This document shows, one piece after another, positions 1 to 12,632 of a stretch of DNA of 64,000 nt; position 1 is the first letter of the stretch; every line of letters starts with the position of its first letter. The DNA is from Apostichopus japonicus (taxonomy: Eukaryota; Echinodermata; Holothuroidea; Aspidochirotida; Stichopodidae), in contig NC_092567.1 in NCBI RefSeq assembly GCF_037975245.1, positions 23,154,376-23,218,375 of the forward strand, written 5' to 3'. Under the pieces are notes generated by a model. That model had not been told where the DNA came from. It saw only the letters and a program-made list of their open reading frames with translations, and made no database searches. Position numbers and translations under genes: made by a program.

Positions 1-2135
1 GTACCTATTTGGGGAATGATGGACGATATTCTGTCACGTTTTTGACTCGCGATTCTTCAAGGCAAGTCATTAAAAATGTCTTTTTTTATTTATCTCTCGT
101 GCAATTTGGCTCGAAGACAACACCATTTTAATTTCCTCGTTCTTAAATACCATCTGTTCTCAAAACGCTGTGCGAACAAATTTGTCATGGATGCTCGCAA
201 TCTGTTTAAAACGAAGCAGAAAATCTCAAACCGTTCTACGGTCTGATGAAACATCGGTGGTTTTCATTGAGTTTGCTATATTTAGCAGCTGATTTTTTTC
301 AAAATGAATTGGATTTATGAATTTCCTGACGAGATATGATTATGACAACAGTTCTTGGAAGATTAAAGCTGTGTTTTGTGTTACTATCAAACTACTACGT
401 TCTAAACTATTCTCAATTCTGGTGTAATCTTAATTTACTGTCAAAATTTGAAAAATGAGGAATTCCAGTATGTTTGAAGTTTATTACAGTATGTAAGGCA
501 TGATCGCAAATAAAAAGTTACTTTAAGCTTGCTTTTACAGTTGAGGAAATGACATATCTGTGTCTTGAAATGGTAGTCAAAATAAAAAAAATTAAAATAA
601 AAAAAAAACGAAAAAAGGTTTGGTGGCCAACATCCGGAGCGAGTCCGTCTGTTCGTTTGTAACTTTGTAATTACTGGTCTTGAAATTTAGCTAAATGACA
701 TAGTGGAACGCGGATACATGTGATATCTCTACTTGTACGGTGCTAATGTTATGCAATAAGCAACCTACGTTACAATGTGAATATATTATGATTGATACTA
801 CAACTCTATAACTAAGAACAGTACGCTCCAAGGTATTACACAGACTAAAATGTCCTTGGTTATGTTGAGAAGATTAAAAAGATTGGTTGTAGGCCTATAT
901 CATGTGTCCCAGTCGCACAATGATGTAAAGGTATGCAACCCATCCCTAAGTTGCAAGTTAAGTTTACATTTTATCTCTGTGTTCCCAAGCAAAATTAGGT
1001 TAATTTGCTGTATAAGAACAAAAGACAAGGTACAGTCTAGGACTAGTAAAGAAGGACAGATGAGGGACAGTTTGGTGATCATTCGTTAGTACATTGGTTA
1101 GAACAGTATCTGTAAATATTTACAGGATATAGCAGAGCAGGGAATATAAACAACTGATTATTCATGCTTCTAGGAGTTGGTTTCTAGGAAATTTCATAAC
1201 TCACTAGCAGAGGTAGGAGATCTTGCAGAATTAAACATCAACTTTGTGGTTATACCAACAACTTCAAATCTGCTACACATAACAGTGTAACATGAAGTGG
1301 GGGTGGGATGGGAGTGGGGGTGAGATCTGGAGTGGTGTGGGAGTTGGGTAGGTGGTATTCATGCCCAATAATTGCTAGAGCCTTCTTGGCCACATACATT
1401 ACGTGATTAGGAAGACTTAAAAATTAAGGTTATGTTGCAATTTTTAACAATCAATTTTCAATACCACAACAATTAAAAAACCACATCTATGCAAATCCCA
1501 TGTATGTATTTGTTAAATGCAATATTACTGAAATTGGGTAACATATAGGAGGTGAGGTGGTGTGTAGTGCTTACCATTATACAGTTTAATCATATATTCA
1601 TCTTCTGCCAAAAGCCCACACACGAGGATATGACCAAGCATGCATGAAATATGAAACATAGCACGTATCACCGTCTAACTGATACAGTAGCATGTACTTC
1701 ATATCAGTTACTTCTGGGTTCGCAGACTTATCAAGAGGCCCCAATGGACGTCGTCGACCCTCACAAGTGAGCTTGTTTATATTGTCTGGTAATCTGACAA
1801 CTCATCCTTCATCCAAGAATAAAATAAATGCCTATATGAGAGGTTCTCTGAAGGTTAGGGATATAGCCATAGATTGTTTACATAAAGAAAATATGACATG
1901 GCATATCCTGAAAAATTGCCGGAAGGAACTTTCAATGTCCTCACAGAGAATCAGACAAACATACAGACAGACAAACATACATACAGACAACTATATAACA
2001 AGTTACAACTTTGACAGATACTTCTTCGTCATACATTAATCAGAAATACTAGAGGGCCTTCAACAACGTTGATATACAAGTTACTTTACTTTAGCAGTGA
2101 TTATCGGGCAAGTCATAGAATGTAAGTGAATTTAC
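1..2135. other. Intergenic, no gene recognised
   Basis: AT-rich DNA with only short reading frames on both strands and a poly(A)-like stretch at 578-617. I see no exon, RNA gene or mobile element here. Confidence 0.5.
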
Positions 2136-2191
2136 ATATATATGTATATGTATATAGATGTAGATGTATATATATATATATATATATATAA

Positions 2192-2311
2192 ATGAAAATC
2201 GTAATGAGTTGGAAAATCAAGAACAGTGAAAAAACTTCCAGCCTCCACCGGGATTCGAACCCGGGCCTTCTGCTCTGTACGCGGATACCCTAACCACTAG
2301 GCTATGGACGC
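2192..2311 (-). repeat. tRNA-derived SINE head or tRNA pseudogene
   Basis: 2311-2241 read on the minus strand folds as a tRNA: acceptor GCGTCCA/TGGAGGC (one mismatch), A box TAGCCTAGTGGTTA, B box GGGTTCGAATCCC in a perfect CCGGG/CCCGG T-arm. The anticodon stem has a mismatch, and the anticodon would be ACA, which is not normally used. TTTTTT follows six bases after the tRNA-like end, then about 40 bp of unique sequence and a TA microsatellite. A functional tRNA is unlikely. Confidence 0.5.
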
Positions 2312-2424
2312 TGATTGTATACATGTCCAGAGGTTCAAAACCGGTAAGGAAGGTCGTAATTCCACTGTAGGCTTTTGTAACCTGTATCGAACAATACTAG
2401 TTCTGTTTTTGGTGACATATTTTG

Positions 2425-2426
<2 letters not shown>

Positions 2427-2478
<52 letters not shown>

Positions 2479-2648
2479 ATATATATATAGATGTATATAT
2501 ATATATATAGATGTACATATATATATATAGATGTATATATATATAGATATATATAGATGTATATATAGATGTATATAGATATAGATATATATATATATAT
2601 AGATGTATATATACACATACATACATACATACATATATATATATATAC
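2427..2648. repeat. TA/GATA-rich microsatellite
   Basis: About 220 bp of TA dinucleotides with interspersed TAGATG, TACATA and GATA units. Shorter TA tracts lie at 2140-2190. The tyrosine/isoleucine-rich reading frames across it are artefacts of the repeat. Confidence 0.9.
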
Positions 2649-5600
2649 ATTATGAATTCAAAATGAGCTCAAATTGAGGGATTGATCTATTGATTTAACA
2701 TCACTAGATCAAACATTCTCTGTACTTAAAATAAGTTGAAAAGTGACATTTATGGTCGAAGTTGCAATGTCCTTTATGTACATTTTTTTTTTTTAATTTA
2801 TTGAGGTTGTTGCTTGAAACTGCTGCTGCCACATAAAACTAAGGCAGTAAACACAGTTATTGCTATAAAAAAAAAACTGAAAATATAAAGATTTCTTTCC
2901 CTACAGTAGCTAAGGCAGGCACTGTGATAAACACATGACATGGACGCTGGCCTCTGACATTCTGGTGTAAATGTGCTCTTCCTTTCAATTCATATCAAAT
3001 ATAGATTTGCTTCAGGTACATCCCTTCTCAAAATGCCCTGAGGTGGCTAAATCATACAGTTTTAATATATGATGTTTAATGTTGATGACAAAAGTCATTC
3101 TCTTCCTGTAAATTAGCTTTCATGCTTGAACAATTTCTTGAACATGTGGCAGATTTCTATTTTGTGACAGCTGTATTTCCTGAAAAAAAATATGATCTTT
3201 GATATTAAGCTTGTATTTGTGCATGCATTTGTTGTAGAGGGTAAAACCTTTTTTATTCCATCAAACAATGTGCACTGCATAATTGAATTTGGCTGTTTGC
3301 TAAAAACCACAGCTAGTATATTGATTAAAAGTGGGTTGGAGGGAGGGGGGGGGCAGGACTTGTCAAATTTGAACTGATAGCTTTAAGCATGAAAAAAATG
3401 GTCAAAATTAAGTTAGAAGCTGCTTTGATAGTTTTCACAGGCTATCACTAATAATGCAAAATCTCAAGAATGGGCGTTTTGTTTTACGTTGGTTTTAGCT
3501 TGGTATTTGAAAGGGGAAAAAAAATTCAACATTCAACAACAAACTATTTGATATCATATCTCTTGTCATGAATTACCAAGATTGAGTGAAAAGTGATCAA
3601 ACACACCTCCTCCATGGCATGTGTGCTTGTTCTGCTTGTGTTGCTGGATTAGGTGGGACAACAAGCATAATCCTTAGGGACATCTGATACAAACTAACTA
3701 TTGATGACCTTAAAATATGAAATGAATATTTTCACAATATTCAACAGGAAGGAAAATTTGAAAGGGGACAAAAAAATCTTAAAGAACTCTTTTGCTTGAA
3801 TCTGATCTTTTGTGATCCGATCACTTCAATAATCTGTTGATACCATATTTGAGCCTCTAGGACTGAAAGGTCAAAGGTCAATAAGCTGCTTTCAGGTATG
3901 AATAGATCTGGTTTGGCTTCATATCATCTGGCAAATCATGTTCATCGAAAAGAAAACATTCCTTTCCAAGAATGAAAAAAAATGAAATAAGTAGAAGTTG
4001 CAATTGCTATGACGAAATACTAATAGTCATTCTATCTGAGACTAGATTAAGGAACTGAGGCTGCTGGTGGTGGTTTCCGGACAAGAAATGTTTTATCTTC
4101 AAGATTATAGAAAAATCAAAGAGAGAGAAATAGGAAAGAAAATTTGTTGGAAGAAAATCCTGTTATAAATGGCAATGTAAGGACTTCTAGCATTTCATAA
4201 GCAGTAAACATGGCCAGGGCCTGTATTAATGAGATGGGTGTATGTAATAGTTGGATTCATTACAACCTTATTTTACTTTAAAGGAGATAGTTCAACTGTT
4301 ACATATTTTTTTTACTAATGGAAGATGAATTTACTCCAAGCATCCTTGTGAAATTTTCATTCAAGTCCTATGTATCATTTCTGGAGATTTATAAAAAATA
4401 TTTGAAACTTGCAGTTTTTTGTACCAAAAAGTACAAAGAAAAAGTAGACATGGTGATATCATAGATGTACATGTACTGACAAATTTGTTTTGGTTCTTTT
4501 CTTTAAAATCGTCATCCAATTTTCCAGTCCAAGGTGAAAAAACAATAATGTGAAATAAAAAAAAATAATGAAAATAAGACACTTTGCTTTATAGATAATT
4601 TATTGTTTTTTTTTTCAAAAGTGATCATTGATTTTTCCTTTATTGAAACCTTTGAAAGGTTTGAAGTTGTCCCTTTCAATGATGTTCCCGGTATGCTTTT
4701 GTTAAAGTAAAGAGACAATACATACCTGCTCAGGCATTAGCTAGATTATTTTGTTTCAGGAGTAAAAGCTGGCATCTCTGTGTTTTTAAAAACTTTGCAG
4801 ACAAACGTGAAAAGCTGCTTTCATCAGTAATGAGAGTGTTACAGAGAGATGAAGTTACATTTTGAATAAAAGGCCTAAAATATATTACAACCCTCCCTCC
4901 CCCCCCCCTTAACCCAGACAATCAGTAGATTTTATGCCATTCAGACCAGGCTATCTTAACATCACATGATCTAAAATTGAATCCCCCCCAAAAAAAAAAA
5001 AAAAATTGAAAATTTAGGTGTTTGAGTTGTTTCCCTTTTCTGTGCATAGAACTTGATCAAGAGAACTTAAAAGTAGATGAAAGAAGACGATCAAAATGGA
5101 TGATTTTGACTCTTTTTGAGTGAATTACCATCCTTGTTCTCACCATTGTTGATCATCGATACTCTGCCCAGTTCTTCTTCACTTTTGCATCGACACAGTG
5201 TCTATTCTTTCAAATTAATTTTCAATATACAAGTTCGACTCACTACGCTCGAATGCCTAATGGAGGCTAGTTTCCAATTTGCACAGATCCTTAAAATAGA
5301 TCGCTTGAATTTGGCAGTTGTTTAAACTTCTGGGGCTGGGCGTGATTTTGTGGATCATAGGACGCAGAGGGAAATTGATTGGTGGTGGTTGTCAGTCGAT
5401 AAGCAATGTTGTTTGCTGAAAGTATTCTGAGAGATAATGGATGGAGGGCCGGGGGAATGGGAGAGTGGCGATGGCAGGATACCTGACTCATGTATGAGAT
5501 AATATTGTTGGAAATGCTTGAACTTGCCTGAGAGATTTTGTTTTCAGAGAGCAAAGTTTGTTTTGTGCCTCTGAATCAAGTCAGTGAAATGTGAATGAGT

Positions 5601-5890
5601 GTATAGCAACTTGCATAACAGGCAAATGTACTATTTGTACTGAATCACTAGGATAATTAGTTTCCATAGTTACTATATTTTGAAAGGAGAATTGCTGTGA
5701 TGTTTATATAAAAACCTTTACTGAATAAATGAATGCTTTGTCTGTTGAATTTGTTCATTTGTTTTGGATTCCATCCTCCTATTTTCGTACACACTCCACT
5801 TTCTCCCTCCTTCCCCTCCTTCCCCTCAATCCTTCAACCAGTCCAGTTTATTTCTCAAGTCTAATTAATGTTTTGTTCTTTCTTTTACAG
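2649..5890. other. Upstream of gene A, no coding signal
   Basis: Short frames only; runs of G near 3340, C near 4905 and A near 4990. It may hold the promoter and first leader exon of gene A, which I cannot place. Confidence 0.4.
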
Positions 5891-6526
5891 GCAAGAACAA
5901 TAAATGTGGAGAATAAGCTGGCATAATCTAAAAAAGCCAAGTGATTTTGATGTTACCAATCCAGTTACATGAACAGCTACCAGGCGGAAAGATGGAGAAC
6001 TGAAGACAAAAAATTCACGAAGATTGAAAGAAAAATTAAACATTTTGTGTGCTAAATAACATTCATTAACTGTCAAATATTACTTTAAGAAGCTGGCAGG
6101 TTTATGACTGGATAAAGGTAGAGAAGTTATTTATTTGCCTACGAAACGGCTTAAAAGCAGAAACACACACAGGAAAGACAGACTTAAAGAGAAGATTGTG
6201 AATTCCTAACCACGTTAGTAATTTAGATCGGTTGGTGCGGTAACTAGGAGGGCAGCATTAAGGGAAAGCAAGGTGGAGCTTGTCAAGTGAGAGGCTGAAT
6301 TGTATGCAGTTTTTAACGACTAATGAGGCTGATTATTCAGTTTTTAAGGACTGAAGCTGCTGAATATTCAGTTGTTAACAACTAAAGAGGCTGAATATTC
6401 ATCAGGGAGTGATTTGGATCGTTCATGATATTTATTGTTGAAGATATAGAGGCTGAGCCATTCCTGTGAGGGAGATTATAAAACCGAGACAACCAGGGAG
6501 AAGTAAACCATTAGCATTCCAGAAAA
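5891..6526 (+). other. Probable 5' UTR exon of gene A
   Basis: A strong polypyrimidine tract and acceptor (ttctttcttttacag, ending 5890) precede this stretch, and no good donor separates it from the ATG at 6527, so it may be the 3' part of the leader with a further upstream exon. It holds several short upstream ATGs, one near 6304 opening a 16-codon reading frame, and about four imperfect 33-bp repeats (6291-6405) built on GAGGCTGAATATTCAGTT. Confidence 0.45.
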
Positions 6527-6592
6527 ATGGCGACCACAATAGTTGGCCTTTTCGCTAAGATTATCCTCTTCATCGTAAACTTTCTTTTTTGG
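6527..6592 (+). CDS. Gene A exon 1
   Basis: 66 nt, residues 1-22, ending NFLFW at the donor gtaagt. ATG chosen because it is preceded by AAAA and followed by G, and because it gives the usual short cytosolic N-terminus before TM1. Confidence 0.9.
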
Positions 6593-9500
6593 GTAAGTTA
6601 CAAAAGTTTTTTATACTGAAAGTTTAGGAAAATATGTAAGATCGTATATCATGCATTTATTATTTAAATATATTTCAAATGTATGATTACTGTGGTAGCT
6701 GAAGCTTTGGTTAGTACCATTATGTTGATAGGGGTAACTTAGGTTGGCTTCAGTAAAAACAAAAGTGGAAATATATATATAACAAAAAATAACTGCTTAC
6801 CACTGCAGAAGACATTTAAGGAACACACTTATATTTTATGTTATGAAATAAAGTTCTCATTCGTCTACTCGAAATGTGTAATAATGTACGTGCTAACTTA
6901 ACGTATTATGAGTAGAATTGCTGACACAAATCTTACGCGGTACAGGTAGGACCCTTGCATTGTCATCTGCAAATTATTCAGGTCCTATATCCGGAGTCTA
7001 TGCATGCTAAGTTCTTCCATACCACCCTCATTTCCTTTTGGGAAACATTTCATACTGTAGTTTTGACTTTCTTTTTCAGTTGACTGGAGTGGTCGTCTTG
7101 GCAGCAGGAGTATGGGTCACCATCGACCATTCCACGTTTAATTTCCTCACATTTTTCGACGATCCTGATCTACAGAAGGTGGCGTACTTCATGATCGCTG
7201 TGGGCGGCTTTGTGACGCTGCTCGGCTTCATCGGCTGTTTTGGCGCCTGTCATGAAAGAGAATGGATGATATGGATGGTAAGATAATTGGTTACCGTGGG
7301 AACTTAAAGAAGATTTTTGTTTGATGGAGCTCATCTGGTTTATCGATTGATTTGTCAGAATTTTTTAATGCTAATGACAGTGTTCTGTGGTGCTGTGTGT
7401 AGGGAGATGGATGTTATGTTTACCTCAATACTAGGAACAAGGAGAGTAGTGTGTACTGCAGTGTGTATAGTGACAAGTGCATGTAGACTTTGGAGACTGT
7501 CAGACGCTTGAATCATGGCATCACCACTCGATCACTCCAGAATTGTTTCCGTGCAGTGAGTGCAGGATGATGATGGGGGGGGGGTGGGTGAGGAGGAGGA
7601 GGAGGGAAGGGAAGGGTCTGACTTGTATTTGTTCTCTTCAGAAATGTGTTCAATCAGAAATGATGGTGATGATAATTTTGATAGCGAGGATGTTGAGTAT
7701 GAACTAATGATGTCAATGACGAAGTCTTCAGATACTTATTGCTCTCTCTCTCTCATCCCCAAAGACCTTAACTCTTTTGGCCTTAATTTGTCATAAAATC
7801 ATTCTCTGGAATGTGGTGGTAGTCATGGGAATTTGTAAAGGTTAGATTCTGGTTACTGAGCCAGTTTTTGATAGTATGAACAAAAACAAAATTGAATATA
7901 AAATAATTACTGGCATATAAAATACAAGTTGTTTGCAACTTTATTTTTATCCTTCCTTCCAGTATTTTGGTGTGGTACTGCTTCTATTACTAGCCGAAGT
8001 GGTTTGCACGGTACTTCTCTTTGCCTACAATGAAGAGGTAAGTGTTGGTCATGAATAAAACATGAGCAAGTATGAAAATTAGATTTGTTAACACATTGGT
8101 ATCTGCAAGTGGCAGGTATATCTCAATATAAATAAAAGCAAAATGTAATGTAAAGTTGAAAATACTCCTACTTGCATTTCGTGCTCATGATTTACAACAG
8201 CCTGTGTATCTCGCTAACCTTCTTTCATCTTACCTCCCTGTACGCACATTACGCTCGACAAGCAAATCATTCCTCTGTGTACCTAAACCTTGTGTGAAGG
8301 CTAACAGATTCAGAAATTTTACATACTCTGTTGCAAGTCTGTGGAATCAGTTTCCAGACCATCTTCCAACTTATTCTAATCTTTCCACTTTTAAGAGTTT
8401 ACTGAAGACTCACTTCTTCTGTTGTGCACTTCAGTGTTGATGCTTTGTGAAGCGCCATGGGCAGTAACTCGTTTCCTGGAGTGGCGCTTTATAAATATAC
8501 ATTATTATTGTAATTATTATTAATTAATGAAGCAAGACTCAACAATCCATATCAAGTAATATATGAACACTTTATTGTTCCCTGACAATCCAGGAAAATA
8601 TAAGGAAAAGATGAAAAGATCAAAATGTATTATATCAAGATGAAAGTGTGAAAATATTGAATAAATGATTAAATTTCAAGCGATTCCTCATACAAAAATA
8701 TTTAAGAAAAACCTGTTTTATATTGTTCGTTGCAGGATCATCGAGCTAGGTCACTGACTTATTTTACAGTAAAATCTTATGATTTTGTAATTGATTAACA
8801 GGTTAAAACATTTGCCAACGAGACGTTATCGGATTTTATCCAACATGACTATGACCTCCCAGAGAACCAGGGAATAACTATTGGAATAGACCAGATACAA
8901 AACAAAGTAAGTCTTTATCAGCGGGAATATGTGATGTCGATGTATTAAAGGCAGTCAACATGTTTACTTAATACCGATCAGACCTTGTCCTCATTGTTCA
9001 AGATTTGGATTCGATTTTTAATCCCTGTGTGTTTACATGAGAACCCTGTGTTTGGTATCAGACCCTGTGCTTGGGATCAACGAGCAGGAAGTCAAGGTGT
9101 CTTTTAGGAGAAGAAAAGGCTCGAAACCATTAGCCGATGTAAGATGTGAATTGCTGCTAAAATTACCTACTTATAATGTGTCAAATTATTCGTGTAACGA
9201 GCAACACGGATGTTAAAGGTCACCGCTGATCCTGGGTCAACCCTGGGCTGTGTTGACGTTAGAAATTGAACACAGTGCAGGGTCTGATCCTCCCTCGAAC
9301 CTAGTCGGGGTTCAAATCTCGGGGTCTGATCCACGTTTATACTACAACTCTAACGCTGGGTTCAACACTGCCCTCATTTCTAATGTAAATGGGGTGTTGG
9401 TGTCCACTATGAAGTCGGTGTCCTAGTTTACCTCGTTTTTTGTTTTTAATTTAATTTCAGTTGAAACTGAAGGGTAATATCAGGACAAGCTCAGTAATGA

Positions 9501-12500
9501 ATCAAAATATTTGCAAACTCTTTCTATGCCTTATTTCAAAGAAAACTTTAAAAAAGGCACTCTGAACAATGTCATTGCAGAACAAGAAAATATTATTTTA
9601 AGTTTGTCATGATTTTCTTATGTTTTCCATATATTACTCTGTAGCAAAGTAATGTATAAAAATAATATTAATAAGTGTCCATCTTGCCTATTAAAGTTCT
9701 TCAAAGGCATGCTATATCCCTCCCTGTTCTCTGACAAACTTTCAATAAAACTGCAGAAGCCAAACTGAAATACTGCCCTCCTTATTAATCTGAAGTTGAA
9801 CCATGTCCAGCTGAGGATTGAGAGGATGTTGAGAGGATGTTTCCCTCCATCGATGATGCATGAACCAGCGGTCAAGGAATTTTCCAGATGCCACATCTGG
9901 GCTGTAGTAAATTTAGTCTTTGAGTCGAACAAAGTGGTTTCCATGGCAACTATTGACAGATTGTACTTTAATTTAGAATTGGCAGTCATCAATTTCAATT
10001 TTCAATTTCTTTATTCCAGTATAAATTTTGCTTTATTTTCTCTCTTTTTCTTTGTAGTTTGAGTGCTGTGGAGCACAAAGTTACTTAGATTGGCAAACAA
10101 GTGAATGGTTTAATCGAACTCAGAAAATGAACGAACTTTCAACAGCTGGTCCAAGGGGCTATATTCAGATCGTGCCCACCTCCTGTTGTATGATGCCAAA
10201 CGGTACCGAGGCGGATATCAAGTCCTGCAACAGTCTGAATTTCGAAGAAGATAGATTCATAAAGGTAACATTTCTGAAAGTTTTCCTCTGGAATCTTGTT
10301 CATTGTGACTCTCTTCAATCAATCAATCGATCAATGGCAAAAAATAATCTAGAAATGAAATAAGGAAAAAAAAAGTTTTTAGTTATTGTCAAGGAATCTT
10401 ACATACAAGCATCCAGATGAAATTTTGAAATGTCGCCATCTTTTAAAGTTTGGCTACAGTTGCTAGCTTATTGAGAATGGGTGCATGAAAAATATGAAAC
10501 CTATTCATTAGATTTTTGCCAAATTTATCCAAACTATCTAAGTTTACGTGTCCTATAATGGGTCTAAATAACTTTATAAATAAAACAGGGTGATGGGTAA
10601 AAGCTGTTTTATTTTCCAAGATTGTTATAATATTTTTAAGGCTTTGTTTAAGCACTCAATAGCATGTGAACATCTTGGCATGCTGAGTGGTCGACTGGTT
10701 GAAAATTGCTACGGAAAACAAACTGCAATAAGGTGCCCAAAAAATTACTAGAAAGTTTGACAAGTATATGTTTCAAAATTATCTCATCTTCAATAATTAT
10801 GAATGAAATGGAATGATATGAATATACTATTAGTGATGAACTCATGGTACCGTTATGATCTGCAGTGAGAGAATGCAGCATTCTGAAGTTTCGCAGATCT
10901 AGATAGGACCGATATGACAGCGCCCTCTGTCGATTGTGGGCGTGGCTGCGATAGTCCCATAGGGTGAGGGTGTACTAGGTAACCAACATAAACAGCATGT
11001 AAATGGAACGTTTCAGTAGGCTTTTCCCCGGTATTAAGATGATTCTGTATGATATGTGAGGATTGCAAAATAAATAACATAGAGTGTTAGAATTGTCTGG
11101 GAAATAATACAGCAAAATAAGAACCAGACTGCAAAGGCTTCTCTCCACATATCCCGTTGGTGTGGCTTAACAGCGCTTGAATCAATGTATTGGCTGAGAA
11201 ATTAAAAGAGTGTCTTTCTGGAAAACCCAAGAGAACATCAACTGTCATTGTAAAGATCTTGTCGATAAAGGTGGAAAAAGTAGAGATTTAAAAAGTAGAG
11301 ATTTGTCTTATTAAATTGTAAAGAGGCAATGTTTTTGTTTTACTATAAACTAGTTTTATTGTGTGGATCATGTAGTAGTATGGTCTGTGACAAAAATGGG
11401 AGCAAAATTGAAGCTAGTATTTTCAGAACAAGCCAGTTAGTCGTTTAAATGAACCAAGAACAGTAAAGGGCCCAAAAATGGACCATCAAGGAATACCACA
11501 GTTACTGTTGCTAGGATTGAAGGATTTTTTATTAAATTTTTAACTGTGATAAATTTCCTACAGTTTGAGAGAGAGCTTGAAAACAGTTTATGAGCAATGC
11601 CCATAGTATAAATATTGTGATGGAATTTTAATTGCCAAGAACAATTCTCTGTTTTAGTTTTTGTAAAGCTTGGATATTCCTTTTCTTATTTCAGGGATGT
11701 TACGATGTCCTGTTTCAAGTCTTTGAGGATCATATATGGATTATAGGAGGTATTTTAATTGGAGCTGCCTTTTTCCAGGTAAACAATTTTGGTATTCTCT
11801 TGATTTTAACAAATTGGTCTTGAAGAACGACCCAAAAAGATTAAAGTGTGCAGCAGTGTTTGCGTTTGCAGCTAGGACATTAAACTATTTGGAGGGTGGG
11901 GTAGGGCAGGGGGGGGGGCGGGGGAGGTAAGTCTGTCTAATCATCATGTGGATTGTTTTATCCGTTCAGTTTTTGATCTGTTCTTGTCAATGTTCATACT
12001 TACTAATCCACACAGATTAACATTGAATTACTATCCATCATATTTTGCTGATCATATCAGCAAATATGTTATTGCTGTTAACTTGCACCCTTATTCACAT
12101 GTCATCAATCTTCATTACATTAGGCAGGCAACAAATGAAACAGTTTCCAGTCATTTAACACAAGTTTGTGAGCTCCTAAGAACAGCACTGAGGCCCTGAA
12201 TAGCAGCATTGGCTGAATGACTGGACAGTACCATTTTTGGTCGAATGCAACAGAATTAGAGTTTGTTACAGAATTTGCTGTGATGAATGCCGCCAACATT
12301 TACCTGAAAGTAACATGTTGGGATGTGTCATGGACTAAGGAAAAACAAATTCTACAAACTTTCTACAAAATATACCCACCTAAAAGACACTACCACTTTA
12401 TATATTGCTGTATTTTGAACCCACACACAAAGTACAAGGCTGTGTTGTCCTCACAACCTGCAAGTGACAAAAGTGCTGTCAACTTTCTGTTTGTGTTCGT

Positions 12501-12632
12501 GTTTTGAAAGTGAAATTGAAAGATTATATTAGTTTTTATATTTCACTTGTTTTCATATTTCATTCTCTACAGGTTATACTACTCATAATGGCAGTCGTCT
12601 TACTGCGCAATCTACTCGACGACTACGATTAA
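6527..12632 (+). CDS. Tetraspanin gene A (7 coding exons, 264 aa)
   Basis: Exons join 6527-6592, 7080-7277, 7963-8037, 8802-8906, 10058-10264, 11695-11778 and 12573-12632; all junctions are GT-AG and phase 0. The product is a four-pass membrane protein of the tetraspanin family, which organises partner proteins in plasma and endosomal membranes. TM1 is about residues 10-35, TM2 56-78, TM3 about 88-110 and TM4 about 229-256. The large extracellular loop (about 111-228) carries the family signature Cys-Cys-Gly (151-153), a second Cys-Cys (191-192), Cys205 and Gly-Cys (218-219), six cysteines in all. N-glycosylation sequons lie at Asn119, Asn167 and Asn196. TM2 ends GCFGAC, where many members have GCCGA. 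The short C-terminus ends LLDDYD and lacks cysteines. Family assignment is firm; the subfamily and partners are not. It converges with gene B. Confidence 0.93.
7080..7277 (+). CDS. Gene A exon 2
   Basis: 198 nt, residues 23-88. Acceptor tttttcag, donor gtaaga. It encodes the end of TM1 (LTGVVVLAAGVW), the small extracellular loop, TM2 and the short inner loop ACHERE. Confidence 0.95.
7963..8037 (+). CDS. Gene A exon 3
   Basis: 75 nt, residues 89-113, encoding TM3. 75 nt is the usual length of this exon in tetraspanin genes. Acceptor cttccttccag, donor gtaagt. Confidence 0.93.
8150..8526 (+). mobile_element. 3' end of an L2/CR1-like LINE in gene A intron 3
   Basis: Frame 8156-8440 encodes a C-terminal fragment of a non-LTR retrotransposon ORF2: AHDLQQPVYLANLLSSYLP, then SVASLWNQFPDHLP and STFKSLLKTHFF, typical of the region after the reverse transcriptase. 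It is followed by a short 3' UTR with the inverted GCGCC...GGCGC and CTTTATAAATA, and an ATTATTATT tail, as in L2/CR1-type elements. It is 5'-truncated and has no RT domain, so it is inactive. Exon splicing around it looks unaffected. Confidence 0.8.
8802..8906 (+). CDS. Gene A exon 4
   Basis: 105 nt, residues 114-148, the start of the large extracellular loop, with sequon Asn119-Glu-Thr. Acceptor ttgattaacag, donor gtaagt. Confidence 0.88.
10058..10264 (+). CDS. Gene A exon 5
   Basis: 207 nt, residues 149-217. It opens FECCGA, the tetraspanin signature, then PTSCC and KSC. Acceptor tctttgtag, donor gtaaca (weaker than the others). Confidence 0.93.
11695..11778 (+). CDS. Gene A exon 6
   Basis: 84 nt, residues 218-245. 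It starts Gly-Cys and runs into TM4. The same length and start occur in exon 6 of gene B. Acceptor ttatttcag, donor gtaaac. Confidence 0.92.
12573..12632 (+). CDS. Gene A exon 7 and stop
   Basis: 60 nt including TAA, residues 246-264. It finishes TM4 and gives a short tail LLRNLLDDYD. Acceptor ttctctacag. Confidence 0.9.
   Translation, partial: VILLIMAVVLLRNLLDDYD

Noticed and set aside
2241-2311. Functional tRNA gene on the minus strand
   Set aside because: T-arm and acceptor are good, but the anticodon stem is mismatched and the ACA anticodon is not used normally; better as SINE head or pseudogene.
2297-2650. Tyr/Ile-rich frames
   Set aside because: Translation of a TA/GATA microsatellite.
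7317-7796. Several 60-80 codon frames in gene A intron 2
   Set aside because: Between two firmly placed exons, overlapping in different frames, with G-rich low complexity; no similarity recognised.
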